A stretch of DNA of 64,000 nucleotides from CAZTTG01 sp964615935 (GTDB lineage Bacteria; Planctomycetota; UBA1135; GCA-002686595): the NCBI GenBank assembly GCA_964615935.1, contig CAZTTG010000011.1:22398-86397 (forward strand), read 5' to 3'. Below are positions 16,542 through 25,501 of the stretch, in pieces. Under the pieces are notes generated by a model that saw only the letters and a program-made list of their open reading frames with translations, did not search any database and had not been told where the DNA came from. Each line of letters opens with the position of its first letter. The first letter of the stretch is position 1. The position numbers were made by a program, and so were the translations under genes.

Positions 16542-17655
16542 CTATCCCCCCCCGCCCCCCTTGCCGCGCAGGTACTCCTCGATGAACTCGTCGAGCTCCC
16601 CATCCAGCACCGCCTGGATGTTGCCCTTCTCGTGCCCCGTCCGGTGGTCCTTCACCATCTGGTACGGATGCATGACGTACGACCGGATCTGGCTCCCGAA
16701 GGCGATATCGCCCTTGTCGTCGCGCAGCGCGGCCATCTCGGCGTCTCGCTCGGCCAGCTTGACCTGGAGGATCTTGCCCTTGAGCAGCTTGAGGGCCGTG
16801 GCCCGGTTCTTGTGCTGGCTGCGCTCGTTCTGGCAGCGCACCACGATTCCGGTGGGGATGTGCGTCATGCGCACCGCCGACTCGGTCTTGTTGACGTGCT
16901 GCCCGCCGGCGCCGCCGGCGCGCATGGTGTCGACCTTGATGTCCTCCTCCTTCAGGTCGACGTCGAGGCCGTCGTCCACGTCGGGAGAGACGTCCACCGA
17001 GGCGAAGGCGGTCTGGCGCCGGGCGTTGGCGTCGAAGGGGCTGATGCGCACCAGGCGGTGGACGCCCATCTCCGCCTTGAGGTAGCCGAAGGCGTACTCG
17101 CCGGTCACCAGCAGGGTGGCCGAGCGGATCCCGGCCTCGGGCTCGTCGAGCCGCTCGATCTCCTCGACCCCGAAGCGGTGGGCCTCGGCCCAGCGGATGT
17201 ACATGCGCATCAGGATCGAGGCCCAGTCGCAGGCGTCCACGCCGCCGGCGCCGGCGGTGATCTGGACGAAGGCCGAGGCCGGATCGGTGGGCCCGCCCAG
17301 CATCACCCGGAACTCGAGCCGGTCGAGGATCCCCTCCAGCTCCAGCACCAGGCCCTCCACGTCGGCGAGGACCTCCTCCTCGCCCTCCTCGGCCCCCAGC
17401 TCGGCCAGGAGCTCGATCTCCTCCGCCGCCTTGTCGGCGGCCCGGATGGGGTCCGTCACGGACCGGGCCGCCTTCATCTCGCCTACGATCTGGCGGCTCT
17501 TCTCCTGGTCGTTCCAGAAGTCAGGGGACTGCTGGGCCTTCTCGATCTCGGCCAGCCGGGCGGCGCGTCCGGCGAAGTCAAAGACTCTCCTTCAGCTGCT
17601 GGAGGCGGCGCTGGGTCGCTCGGGAGCGGTCGAGGAATTCGCTGAGGGAGGCCAT
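16542..17655 (-). CDS. prfB: Peptide chain release factor 2, with programmed +1 frameshift
   Basis: Release factor 2 encoded in two frames. The first 25 codons run from the ATG at 17655 to an in-frame TGA at 17578-17580; a +1 shift then continues from GAC at 17577-17579 to the stop at 16542, giving about 370 residues, the normal RF2 length. The stop-codon-reading SPF tripeptide (RISPFDANA) and the peptidyl-hydrolysis GGQ motif (GGAGGQHVNKTES) are both present. RF2 recognises UGA and UAA. Calling only the downstream frame would lose about 60 N-terminal residues. This gene must be written as a joined feature. Confidence 0.95.
17577..17595 (-). promoter_or_regulatory. prfB +1 frameshift signal
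   Basis: On the minus strand the sequence reads AAGGAG, a short spacer, then CTT TGA C. This is the classical autoregulatory site: an internal Shine-Dalgarno-like AGGAG just upstream of the slippery CUU codon, followed by UGA and C. Low RF2 lets the peptidyl-tRNA slip by one base, so RF2 controls its own synthesis. Confidence 0.93.
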
Positions 17656-17936
17656 GGCTTGGATGGGAGGGGGGTGATTCCGGGTTCCGAGCCGCCGGGC
17701 GGCTGCCGGCGGGCCCACATCCTAGCGCCGCGGTCGGCCGACCGCTCGCGGCACCCGGCCTTCCCGCACCCGTATCCGGGCTCCGGGCGCCCCTCCCCCG
17801 TGGGCCCCGGGCCGACCGGCTCAAGCCCGAGCGCGGCGGAGGCCGAATCGACGCCATGACGGTAGGATACCGGGTCGGCTTGGACCCCCGGACCGGGGGC
17901 GGCCGGCTCCCTCCGAACCTCAGCGACGGCCGCAAC

Positions 17937-19421
17937 ATGCGCATTCACCGGCGACCAGCCCTTCTCGCCCTGGGCCTCCTGGCCTCGCTCGCCTCCTGCG
18001 GTGACGCGGATCCGAGCCGCAACTCGAACTCGAAGGTGAGCGGTCCCCGCCACGTCTTCCTGATCTCGATCGACACCCTCCGGGCGGACCACTGCGGGCT
18101 GTACGGCTACCCGAAGCCCACGACCCCCTTCCTGGACTCCCTGGGCGAGCGAGGCGTGGTGTTCGATCGGCACGTGGTCAACTCGAACAACACCCTGATC
18201 TCCCACGCCAGCATGATCACCGGCCTGGTGATGCCGGCGCACAACGCCTACGACAAGGGCGAGGGCAAGAGGAACCGGATCTCCGACGGGCACGAATGCC
18301 TGGCGGAGGTCTTCCAGGGGGCCGGCTTCCAGACCGGGGCCTTCGCCGCGCACCCCGTCTGGCTAGCGCCCGAGTTCGGCTTCGATCAGGGCTTCGACGT
18401 CTTCGAGACCGGCTGGCGCCCGGCCCGGGTCGTCAACCGGTTTTTTTTGAAGTGGGTCGACAGCGAGAAGCCCTCGCGCATCTTCGCCTTCCTGCACTAC
18501 TACGACGTCCACTCGGAGAGCGCCGCCAGCAAGCCGGGGACTCTGCCCTACGAGGCGCCTCCCAAGTACCTGGAGCGCTTCGCGCCGCCGCGGCCGGAGG
18601 ACTTCACCGGCACCGTCGAGTACCCCTCGGGCAAGATCCTGATCGCCTCGGCCTACCTGCAGGCCTTCAACGGCGCCTACAAGGATTTCCCCCCGGGGCA
18701 CCTCGAGTACATCGTCGGGTGCTACGACGCGGGCATCGCCAAGCTCGACGACGACCTGCGACTGCTCTTCGAGGAGCTGGAGCAGCGCGGCATCCTGGAA
18801 GACTCCCTGATCGTCATCACCTCCGATCACGGGGAGGAGTTCAAGGACCACCGGGCGATGCTCCACAACGAGTGGCACGACGAGGTGATGCACGTCCCCA
18901 TGATCTGGCTCCTGCCCGAGGGGATGGAGCGCGGCACGGCGCGCGTCGCCGACCTCTCCCGCTCGATCGACATCGCCCCCACCCTGCTGGACCTGGCCGG
19001 CCTTCCGCCCCTGCGCAACGCCCAGGGGCTCTCCCTCTCGCGCTCCATCCTGGAGGGCCAGCCCACCGGGATCAGCCAGTCCCTCTTCGGCATGCGCATC
19101 CTGCGGGCCATCGACGAGGTCTCCGAGTTCAAGTTCTGCGACATCGAGAAGTACTACACCTTCTACGACCTGGCGGAGGACCCGGGCGAGATGCACAACC
19201 TGTGGGTCGGTGACGCCACGGAGCCTCAGGACCGCAAGCGCATGGCGCACGCCCGCATCCTGATCAGCCAGATTCGCAAGGACTCGATCAACATCCGCAA
19301 CGCGGCCCTCGTGAGGGGCGAGGACACCGAGGTCGAGATGTCTCCCGAGCGGATCAGGGCGCTGGAGGCCCTCGGCTACCTCGGAGACGACAAGGAGGAG
19401 GAGGAGGAGGGCTCCGAGTAG
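17937..19421 (+). CDS. Sulfatase/phosphotransferase-family lipoprotein without the formylglycine motif
   Basis: A 494-residue alkaline-phosphatase-superfamily protein. The ATG at 17937 gives a lipoprotein signal (LLASLASC). VFLISIDTLRADHCGLYGY provides the first metal Asp and TSDHGEEF the second metal-binding pair. The nucleophile region reads NTLISHASMITGL, where a standard type I sulfatase has Cys/Ser-x-Pro-x-Arg; here the position is Thr and the Pro and Arg are absent. Related proteins with a T-x-x-SH-x-S pattern are probably Thr-nucleophile hydrolases or phosphoethanolamine-type transferases, so sulfate may not be the substrate. The acidic C-terminal tail is unusual. Expected location is the envelope. 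Confidence 0.8.
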   Translation: MRIHRRPALLALGLLASLASCGDADPSRNSNSKVSGPRHVFLISIDTLRADHCGLYGYPKPTTPFLDSLGERGVVFDRHVVNSNNTLISHASMITGLVMPAHNAYDKGEGKRNRISDGHECLAEVFQGAGFQTGAFAAHPVWLAPEFGFDQGFDVFETGWRPARVVNRFFLKWVDSEKPSRIFAFLHYYDVHSESAASKPGTLPYEAPPKYLERFAPPRPEDFTGTVEYPSGKILIASAYLQAFNGAYKDFPPGHLEYIVGCYDAGIAKLDDDLRLLFEELEQRGILEDSLIVITSDHGEEFKDHRAMLHNEWHDEVMHVPMIWLLPEGMERGTARVADLSRSIDIAPTLLDLAGLPPLRNAQGLSLSRSILEGQPTGISQSLFGMRILRAIDEVSEFKFCDIEKYYTFYDLAEDPGEMHNLWVGDATEPQDRKRMAHARILISQIRKDSINIRNAALVRGEDTEVEMSPERIRALEALGYLGDDKEEEEEGSE

Positions 19422-19433
19422 GAGCGGGGCCGG

Positions 19434-19922
19434 CTAGCGCCCCCCCATCTCGAGGATGCCATCGGCGATCCGCGCCACCTCGCGGCGCGGCCAGACGGGG
19501 AGGGCCACCTCGACGGTATCGTCGGTGATCAGGGCCCGGAGGTCCTCGCGCTCCCGGCACAGGGGAGGCGAGCCCAGCCCCTCGCGCCAGATCTCGACCT
19601 TGGGAGCGGAGCTCTCGAGATCGCCCTCGACCAGCACCAGCGCGCAGGCGGCGAAGCGATCGGCGACCGCCCGGTAGGGATCCGCCTCGGCCTCGCGGGG
19701 CAGGAAGAGGGCGGTCCAGCCCTCGCACAGGAAGGCCGCCGGCGCGGCGCCGGCGCGGCGGTGGCGGAAGGAGTCGGTGCCGGGGACGTCCACCTCATGG
19801 GCGTGCGGCGAGTGCTTCAGCGTGCCGACGCGCAGCCCCCGGCCGGCGAGCTCCCGGACGAGCTCCACCACCAGCGTCGTCTTGCCGGAGCCCTTGCGGC
19901 CGACGATGTGGACGCGCTTCAT
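19434..19922 (-). CDS. mobB: Molybdopterin-guanine dinucleotide biosynthesis protein B
   Basis: A 162-residue P-loop protein with Walker A GRKGSGKTTL at residues 8-17, RVGTLKHSPHAHEVDVPGTD (switch region with the conserved Lys-His) and LVLVEGDLES as the Walker B-like strand. MobB binds GTP and helps MobA attach GMP to molybdopterin. The ATG overlaps the fdhD stop codon (ATGA at 19919-19922), and the gene ends the molybdoenzyme operon, fitting supply of bis-MGD cofactor to the catalytic subunit at 22492-25194. Confidence 0.93.
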   Translation of the reverse strand: MKRVHIVGRKGSGKTTLVVELVRELAGRGLRVGTLKHSPHAHEVDVPGTDSFRHRRAGAAPAAFLCEGWTALFLPREAEADPYRAVADRFAACALVLVEGDLESSAPKVEIWREGLGSPPLCREREDLRALITDDTVEVALPVWPRREVARIADGILEMGGR

Positions 19923-20770
19923 CCCCCGGGCACTTCCGCGTCGAGGACCGGGTCGATCACCCGATGGGGATGGGTGAAGGCGGTCGCGCGCGTCTGTCGG
20001 ACGAAGGCGCACAGGGTGATGTGGCAGCTCTCGGCCACGTCCAGCGCCAGCGAGGTGGGAGCCGACACGGCGGCGATGAGCTCGATCCCCGCGCGGGCGC
20101 ACTTGCCCACCATCTCCATGCTGAGCCGCCCCGAGAGCACCGCGAAGTGGCCCGCGGTGGGGCGGCCGGAGAGCAGGCAGATGCCGATGGCCTTGTCGAG
20201 CGCGTGGTGCCGGCCGGTGTCCTCGGCCATGGCGGCCAGCTGCCCGTCGGCGTCGAAGAGGCCCGCCGCGTGCGTCCCCCCGCAGGCGTCGAAGAGGGTC
20301 TGCCTCTCGCGCAGCATGCGGCTGGCGACCCGCAGCCGGGCGCCCTCGATGCGCAGGGTGTCTCCCACCCGGGGCAGGGCGTCGATGCGCTCCTGCAGCT
20401 CCTCGCTGCCGCAGGCGCCGCAGGAGGAGGCGATCAGGAGGTTGCGGCCCGGGTCGCCGATCCGCGGCACGCTCCGGTGCAGCCGGGCGCGGATCACCCC
20501 GGGCTGCTCGTCGCACTCTTTCAGGTGGGCGACGTCCTCCATGCCCTCGATGACTCCCTCGGAGAGCAGGAAGCCCGCCGCCAGGGCGAGCTCGTCGCTG
20601 GGGATGGCGAGCAGCGTGTAGCTCTCCGCCCCGGCCACGTCGATGACCACCTGGGCCTCCCGCGCGATGCGGACGGTCTCCTCGACCGGGGGGTGCGGCG
20701 CGTCGCCGGTCGAGACCCGGCGCGCCTGGACCTGTCTCAGGGCGCGGGAGTGCAGGTCCGTATCGTCCAT
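19919..20770 (-). CDS. fdhD: Formate dehydrogenase accessory sulfurtransferase FdhD
   Basis: A 283-residue FdhD/NarQ-family protein. The redox-active Cys117-x2-Cys120 pair is in SSCGACGSEE, and the C-terminal part has SGRLSMEMVGKCARAGIELIAAVSAP with the conserved GRLS and APTSLAL stretches. FdhD transfers sulfur from IscS to the Mo-bisMGD cofactor before insertion. No formate dehydrogenase is recognised in the window, so the probable client is the molybdoenzyme encoded upstream in the same operon. Start 49 bp downstream of the NrfD-type gene. Confidence 0.93.
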   Translation of the reverse strand: MDDTDLHSRALRQVQARRVSTGDAPHPPVEETVRIAREAQVVIDVAGAESYTLLAIPSDELALAAGFLLSEGVIEGMEDVAHLKECDEQPGVIRARLHRSVPRIGDPGRNLLIASSCGACGSEELQERIDALPRVGDTLRIEGARLRVASRMLRERQTLFDACGGTHAAGLFDADGQLAAMAEDTGRHHALDKAIGICLLSGRPTAGHFAVLSGRLSMEMVGKCARAGIELIAAVSAPTSLALDVAESCHITLCAFVRQTRATAFTHPHRVIDPVLDAEVPGG

Positions 20771-20819
20771 GGCGATCTCGGGCTACGGCAGGCGAACGGT
20801 ACCCGCGGGCGCCGCAGGC

Positions 20820-21788
20820 CTACTGCGGCGGGAGCAAGCCGATGTCCGGCTTCGGGTCCTTGGGCTTGGGGATGCGACGGAACTGGAAGCCGGCGATGTT
20901 CCAGGTCGGCAGGGCGCCGCAGATCAGCACCCCGTGGCGCAGGAGCAGGCCGCCGATCAGGCCCAGCAGCGCCCCGAGGGCCGCGAGGGCGAGGAAGCCG
21001 CCCGCGCCGGCCTGTTGCAGGCCGAAGAAGAGCCACGCCATGATCACCAGGGGAGCGATCAGGCCCAGCAGGATGTAGCCGACGATGAAGGTGGTGCGCC
21101 GCAGGATCCGCAGCGCCGACTCGCGGGAGTCGGGCTGCCTGAAGGCCGCCTGGAGGAACAGGAAAATGGCCAGCACCTCGAAGACGACCAGCACCGCGGC
21201 CAGCGCGACCATGTCGCCGGCGATGGCCTGCTTCAGGGCCTCGCCGCCACCCCCGAAGATCACCATCCCGAGCATGACGGTGAAGTGGCCGGTGGCCAGC
21301 GCGGAGACCACGAAGACCACCGGGACGGCCCCCGTGCGCCAGAAGGGGATGCCCTTGGAAGCCCCCAGCAGGATGCCGGTATAGGCCATGGTCCCCAGCG
21401 CGAAGAGCACGCCCAGGATCGAGATGGTGTCGACCAGGCCCGCGCTCCCGGACGAGGTCAAGGCCAGCACCAGGTGCAGGAAGGCCAGCACCATGAAGAT
21501 GCTGATGATCCAGAACCCCCGCGCTATCCAGGAGGTCCCCACCTTCAGCCCCGCGAGCACCGCCTTGGCGGGCGAGCCCAGGTCGGCCAGCAGGAAGAGG
21601 GTTCCGATCAGGACCGCCGGGAAGCTGACCCACAGGCCCACCCGCGTCGCGAGGCTGTCGGGGCCCTGGGCGAAGCCCTCGATGACGGCGGTGACGTAGG
21701 CGCCCGAGCCCACCCCTCCGAGGAACAGATAGGCTGCGATCAGCCAGCTCCAGTCACTTTGCAGTTGCCCGTTGACTTTCGGATCCAT
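20820..21788 (-). CDS. NrfD/PsrC-type quinone-reactive membrane subunit
   Basis: A 322-residue integral membrane protein with about eight or nine hydrophobic segments, starting WSWLIAAYLFLGGVGSGAYV, which is the typical first helix of the NrfD/PsrC family. Such subunits anchor molybdoenzyme complexes and exchange electrons with the quinone pool. It follows the iron-sulfur subunit gene by 61 bp and completes a catalytic/FeS/anchor trio. The C-terminus ends in a Pro/Lys-rich cytoplasmic tail. Direction of electron flow cannot be told from sequence. Confidence 0.9.
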   Translation of the reverse strand: MDPKVNGQLQSDWSWLIAAYLFLGGVGSGAYVTAVIEGFAQGPDSLATRVGLWVSFPAVLIGTLFLLADLGSPAKAVLAGLKVGTSWIARGFWIISIFMVLAFLHLVLALTSSGSAGLVDTISILGVLFALGTMAYTGILLGASKGIPFWRTGAVPVVFVVSALATGHFTVMLGMVIFGGGGEALKQAIAGDMVALAAVLVVFEVLAIFLFLQAAFRQPDSRESALRILRRTTFIVGYILLGLIAPLVIMAWLFFGLQQAGAGGFLALAALGALLGLIGGLLLRHGVLICGALPTWNIAGFQFRRIPKPKDPKPDIGLLPPQ

Positions 21789-21849
21789 GGTGACTCTCGA
21801 AGGCTCTGTGGTTTGGCTCTTGACTGGCGGTGGACGGCGGTGGCGGACC

Positions 21850-22476
21850 CTATCTCGGGGTGAGGTAGTAGACCTTCGGCTGGTTGCCGAGCTCGGGGTT
21901 CAGCGGGGTGCCGCGGAAGCGCTTGATCAGGATGGAGACCTCGCTGGTGGGGTCGTCGAGGTCCCCCACGGTGCGGGCCTTGGCCGGGCAGGCCTTGACG
22001 CAAGCGGGCTCCTGGCCCTCGTCGAGCCGGTCGCGGCAGAAGTCGCACTTGGTCGCCACGCCCACGCCGGAGTGCTCCTCCCAGTAGTCCTTCGCGAACT
22101 GCTCGTAGGGCGAGAGCTCGAGCCCTTCAGGGAAGTAGCTCTCCCAGCTCTCCACGCTGTAGCGAGCTCCGTAGGGGCAGGCCATCATGCAGTACTTGCA
22201 CCCCATGCACTTGTCCTTGTCGACCACGACGATGCCGCTGTCGAGGGTGTGCGTGGCGCCGGTGGGGCAGACCTCCTGGCAGGAGGGCTCCTCGCATTGC
22301 ATGCACAACACGGGCAGCGCCTGGCGTCCCGAGTTCGGGTACTCGCCGCGCTCACCCTTGAGAACGCGGGCCCAGAAGACCTCCGGCGGCGTGTGGTTCT
22401 TGACCTTGCAGGCCATGGAACATGCGTAGCACCCGTAGCAGCGCTTGAGGTCGATGACCATTCCGTAGCGTGTCAT
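21850..22476 (-). CDS. Four-cluster ferredoxin-type electron-transfer subunit (DmsB/PsrB-like)
   Basis: A 208-residue protein with sixteen cysteines in four groups: Cys13/16/19/23, Cys58/61/66/70, Cys90/93/96/100 and Cys144/147/159/163, arranged as in DmsB, PsrB and NrfC. It would carry electrons over four [4Fe-4S] clusters between the molybdenum subunit and the NrfD-type membrane subunit. There is no Tat signal, so the complex probably faces the cytoplasm. The 15-bp spacing to the catalytic-subunit gene supports one operon. Confidence 0.93.
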   Translation of the reverse strand: MTRYGMVIDLKRCYGCYACSMACKVKNHTPPEVFWARVLKGERGEYPNSGRQALPVLCMQCEEPSCQEVCPTGATHTLDSGIVVVDKDKCMGCKYCMMACPYGARYSVESWESYFPEGLELSPYEQFAKDYWEEHSGVGVATKCDFCRDRLDEGQEPACVKACPAKARTVGDLDDPTSEVSILIKRFRGTPLNPELGNQPKVYYLTPR

Positions 22477-22491
22477 GCTGGATTCCGTTCG

Positions 22492-25194
22492 CTAGTGCAG
22501 CGCTTTGTACACGTCGCCAGGCTGTGCCTTGGTGATCTTGACGCGACAGCAGATGTCCTGGTTGAAGGTCAGGGGATCGGTGTGCTCCAGGTCCATCTCG
22601 ACCAGGTCGTTGAAGAACGGCCCCTTGTTCTTGGCGATGGGCATGAAGTTGCCCCAGTGACCGGAGATGGCCGCCAGGGCCACGTGGCGCGGCTCGATGC
22701 CCTCCGAGAGGGCCACCCAGCCCTTGACGCGGTGGCCCTTGTCGTTCTCCAGCCACACCGTGTCGCCGTCCGAGATGCCCTTCTTCTCGGCGGTCTTCTT
22801 GTGCATCTGGATGGCGTACACGTAGGGGTCCTCCTGGGCGCACTCGTCCAGGTAGGGGTTCTGCTGGGTCATGGAGTTGCAGTGCACGACCGCCCGCCAG
22901 TAGAAGGCGTGCAGGTCGTACTCCCCTCCGTCCTCGACGTGCGTGGGGCAGGGGTACCAGTCGGCCAGCGCCTTGAAGCGCGACCAGTCGAAGGCGAAGA
23001 AGTCGTCGCCGTTGTACTTCTTCCACAGCGCGTCGATCTTCTCGCCGGCGTCGATGAAGTACTCGAAATAGACCGGCACGCGGGAGGGGTTGAACCACTT
23101 CCAGTAGACGTCTTCCTTCTTCTTGGGCCAGGTGAAGACGCCCGTCTTGCGGACGTGCTCGAGCCCGTGCTCGTCGCCGAAGCGGTCCCTCAGCAGGCGG
23201 TCGCAGATGTCCTCCCAGGTGTGGATGACGCTGCCGTCCTCGACCAGCTTGTTCTTCTCGTCCATCTCGCCGCCGTAGCGCATCGGGATGGTGGAGTTGA
23301 GGCCCTTGTAGAAGTCGCCGTGGATGCCGAGGCGCCGGGCGATCTCGACCATCACCTCGTTGAAATCCCGGCGCTCGTGCATCGGCTCGACCACCGGCTG
23401 GCGGATGGTCCAGCCCCAGTCGTCCTCGCCCTGCGGGTGCGAGAAGGTCGAGGGGAAGCTGACCGCCGGCGTGTAGCGCTCCAGGAAGCACGCGTCGGGC
23501 AGGATCACGTCCGCCACGGCCTCCTCGAACTCGGTGAGGTAGAGCTGGAAGGAGAGGATGAAGCCGAACTTCTTCAGGAAGTTCTCCGTCACGATCTCCG
23601 AGTTGCCCATGGTCATGACCGAGTTCGACCCGAAGTTGATCATGACGTCGGGACGGTAGCCGATCTCGAAGCGGTCCATCATCTCGAACCACCTGGGGCT
23701 CGCGATGGTGAAGGCGTTGTAGATCGAGGTCGGGAACATGTCGTGCAGGTCCATGCGCGTCGGCGGCTTGGGCTCGCGCAGCGGATAGGGCACGTGGTCG
23801 TAGACCCAGGTCCGGGCGGTCAGCAGGCCGTCGGGGCAGGGGTAGGGAATCTGGTAGGGCTTGCCGGTGCCCTCGTAGCCGCTGCCGACCGCGGCGCCCA
23901 GCCCCATCGCGCTGCCGTAGGTGTCCGCGGCGCCGACGATGTGGTTGACCATGTCGATCGCCAGGCAGGTCCAGCCCGAGTTGACGTGGCCCTGCGAACC
24001 GCGGAAGAAGTGCGTGCCGACCGGACGCCGCGGGATTTTCTTGGGCCCCTTGTCGGTGTCGATGGTCACCGTGGAGCCGATCTCGGCGGCCTCGCCGAAC
24101 TCCTTGGCGATGCGGCTGACGTCCCGGGCCGGCACCCAGGTGATCTTCTCGACGTACTCGGGGGTGTACGTCTTGACGTGCTCCTTGAGCAGCGCGAAGG
24201 AGGGCTGGCAGCTCTCGCCGCCCACCTCGTACGTCCCCTCGAGGGCCACCTCGTGGGCCGTGTCCTCGTACTCGACCCGCGTGACCGAGGGATCGTCGTG
24301 GACCTTGGTGCAGCCGTCCACGACGTCCCAGACCTGCGGCTTGCCGGTCGCCTCGTCGCGCATGTAGCGTCCGTCCGAGGGACGGATCAGGTACGGCGCG
24401 TTGGTCTTGTAAATCAGGTACTCGGCGTCGTAGATCCCGTGCTCGTTGATCAGCGAGTTGACCAGGCCCAGCGCCATCGCGCCGTCGGTGCCTACCCGGA
24501 TCGGGACCCACTCGTGCCCCTTCGATGCCTGGGCGCTCTGGAAGGGGTCGAAGACGATGTTCTTGAAGCCGCGCGCCCGCGCGTCGGCCGCCTGGGTGGC
24601 GTTCTGCACCGCCGTGTGGCCGGCTCCGTGCCCCTTGGAGCAGCCGAAGTTGAGCGCCAGGTTGCAGTGCGCGAAGTCGGGGATGATCGACCACGACACG
24701 TGCATGATCCCGTTCATGAAGTGGGCGCCGTTGCCGCAGTGCAGCCCCCCGCCGGACACCCAGTAGTTGGGCGTGCCGAAGCCCTTCATGAAGCCGATCA
24801 CGCCGAAACGGATCTCGGAGGCCTGCGTGGTGGTGGCCTGGAAGAAGAGCCCGCGCGGGTCGCGCTCCTGGCACTCCTTCAGCTTCTCCACGATGATGTC
24901 GTAGGCCTCCTCCCACGAGATGCGCACGAACTTGGGATCGACCCCCAGGCCCTTCTCGGGGTTGGTGCGCTTGACGGGGTAGTTGACCCGGTAGGGGTCG
25001 TACAGCAGGTGCGGCGAGGCGAGGCCCTTGGGACAGATGGCGCCGCGGCCGGTGGGCGCGTCCGGGTTCCCCTCGATCTCCGTCACGATGCCGTTCTGCT
25101 TGCGGACCTTGATGCCGCACATGCAATAGCACTGTCCGCAGGAGGTCGGGATCCAGGTGTCCTTCTCGACGCCGCTCTGGGGGGCTACCGCCAT
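22492..25194 (-). CDS. Molybdopterin (bis-MGD) oxidoreductase catalytic subunit
   Basis: A 900-residue DMSO-reductase-family enzyme. The N-terminal [4Fe-4S] site is Cys19-x2-Cys22-x3-Cys26...Cys54 (SCGQCYCMCGIKV, GAICPKG). The next conserved block, GGGLHCGNGAHFMNG, places Cys153 as the likely molybdenum ligand. Later MGD-binding blocks and a C-terminal dinucleotide-binding domain (GISDGDTVWLENDKG) are present. No Tat signal precedes the cluster, suggesting a cytoplasmic enzyme on the inner membrane face. The exact reaction is not identified. A divergent CoA-transferase and the three-subunit form make an enzyme acting on a CoA thioester, as in phenylacetyl-CoA:acceptor oxidoreductase, a reasonable but unproven idea. 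The ATG at 25194 is chosen because upstream sequence is promoter-like. Confidence 0.88.
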   Translation of the reverse strand: MAVAPQSGVEKDTWIPTSCGQCYCMCGIKVRKQNGIVTEIEGNPDAPTGRGAICPKGLASPHLLYDPYRVNYPVKRTNPEKGLGVDPKFVRISWEEAYDIIVEKLKECQERDPRGLFFQATTTQASEIRFGVIGFMKGFGTPNYWVSGGGLHCGNGAHFMNGIMHVSWSIIPDFAHCNLALNFGCSKGHGAGHTAVQNATQAADARARGFKNIVFDPFQSAQASKGHEWVPIRVGTDGAMALGLVNSLINEHGIYDAEYLIYKTNAPYLIRPSDGRYMRDEATGKPQVWDVVDGCTKVHDDPSVTRVEYEDTAHEVALEGTYEVGGESCQPSFALLKEHVKTYTPEYVEKITWVPARDVSRIAKEFGEAAEIGSTVTIDTDKGPKKIPRRPVGTHFFRGSQGHVNSGWTCLAIDMVNHIVGAADTYGSAMGLGAAVGSGYEGTGKPYQIPYPCPDGLLTARTWVYDHVPYPLREPKPPTRMDLHDMFPTSIYNAFTIASPRWFEMMDRFEIGYRPDVMINFGSNSVMTMGNSEIVTENFLKKFGFILSFQLYLTEFEEAVADVILPDACFLERYTPAVSFPSTFSHPQGEDDWGWTIRQPVVEPMHERRDFNEVMVEIARRLGIHGDFYKGLNSTIPMRYGGEMDEKNKLVEDGSVIHTWEDICDRLLRDRFGDEHGLEHVRKTGVFTWPKKKEDVYWKWFNPSRVPVYFEYFIDAGEKIDALWKKYNGDDFFAFDWSRFKALADWYPCPTHVEDGGEYDLHAFYWRAVVHCNSMTQQNPYLDECAQEDPYVYAIQMHKKTAEKKGISDGDTVWLENDKGHRVKGWVALSEGIEPRHVALAAISGHWGNFMPIAKNKGPFFNDLVEMDLEHTDPLTFNQDICCRVKITKAQPGDVYKALH

Positions 25195-25329
25195 CAGTCG
25201 ACTCCTTGGCTTGCGGGACGAGTCCTGGCCGGGGCGGTCGAGCGCCGCGCCGGGGCTGCATCCTGGAGACATGCAGGTTCGTTGGTGAAGCTCGTGGACA
25301 CCGTGGTGCGCACCGCTCCTTGGCGCGAA

Positions 25330-25359
25330 AAAATAATAAAGAAGGGGCCCCGCTGTCAA
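25330..25359 (-). promoter_or_regulatory. Sigma-70-type promoter candidate for the molybdoenzyme operon
   Basis: On the minus strand a perfect TTGACA (25354-25359) is followed after 18 bp by TATTTT (25330-25335), inside one of the few AT-rich patches of the window. The predicted start is about 130 nt upstream of the catalytic-subunit ATG. The 307-bp intergenic region also carries the divergent promoter for the CoA-transferase gene. Confidence 0.55.
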
Positions 25360-25419
25360 CCCGGATGGCCGGCGGGGAGGCGCCTCCAGCCGCGCGGATT
25401 CCGGCCGCTCGGGCTCGCC

Positions 25420-25447
25420 TTGTCCGCCTTCGGCCGCGTGGTATGCT
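25420..25447 (+). promoter_or_regulatory. Promoter candidate for the CoA-transferase gene
   Basis: TTGTCC (25420-25425) and TATGCT (25442-25447) are 16 bp apart, each matching four of six consensus bases, about 55 bp upstream of the ATG. Confidence 0.4.
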
Positions 25448-25501
25448 GCCGCCCTTTTCGCCTCCGGCGCTCGCGCGGAGCCCCCCCGAGGAGACAGCGC
25501 A

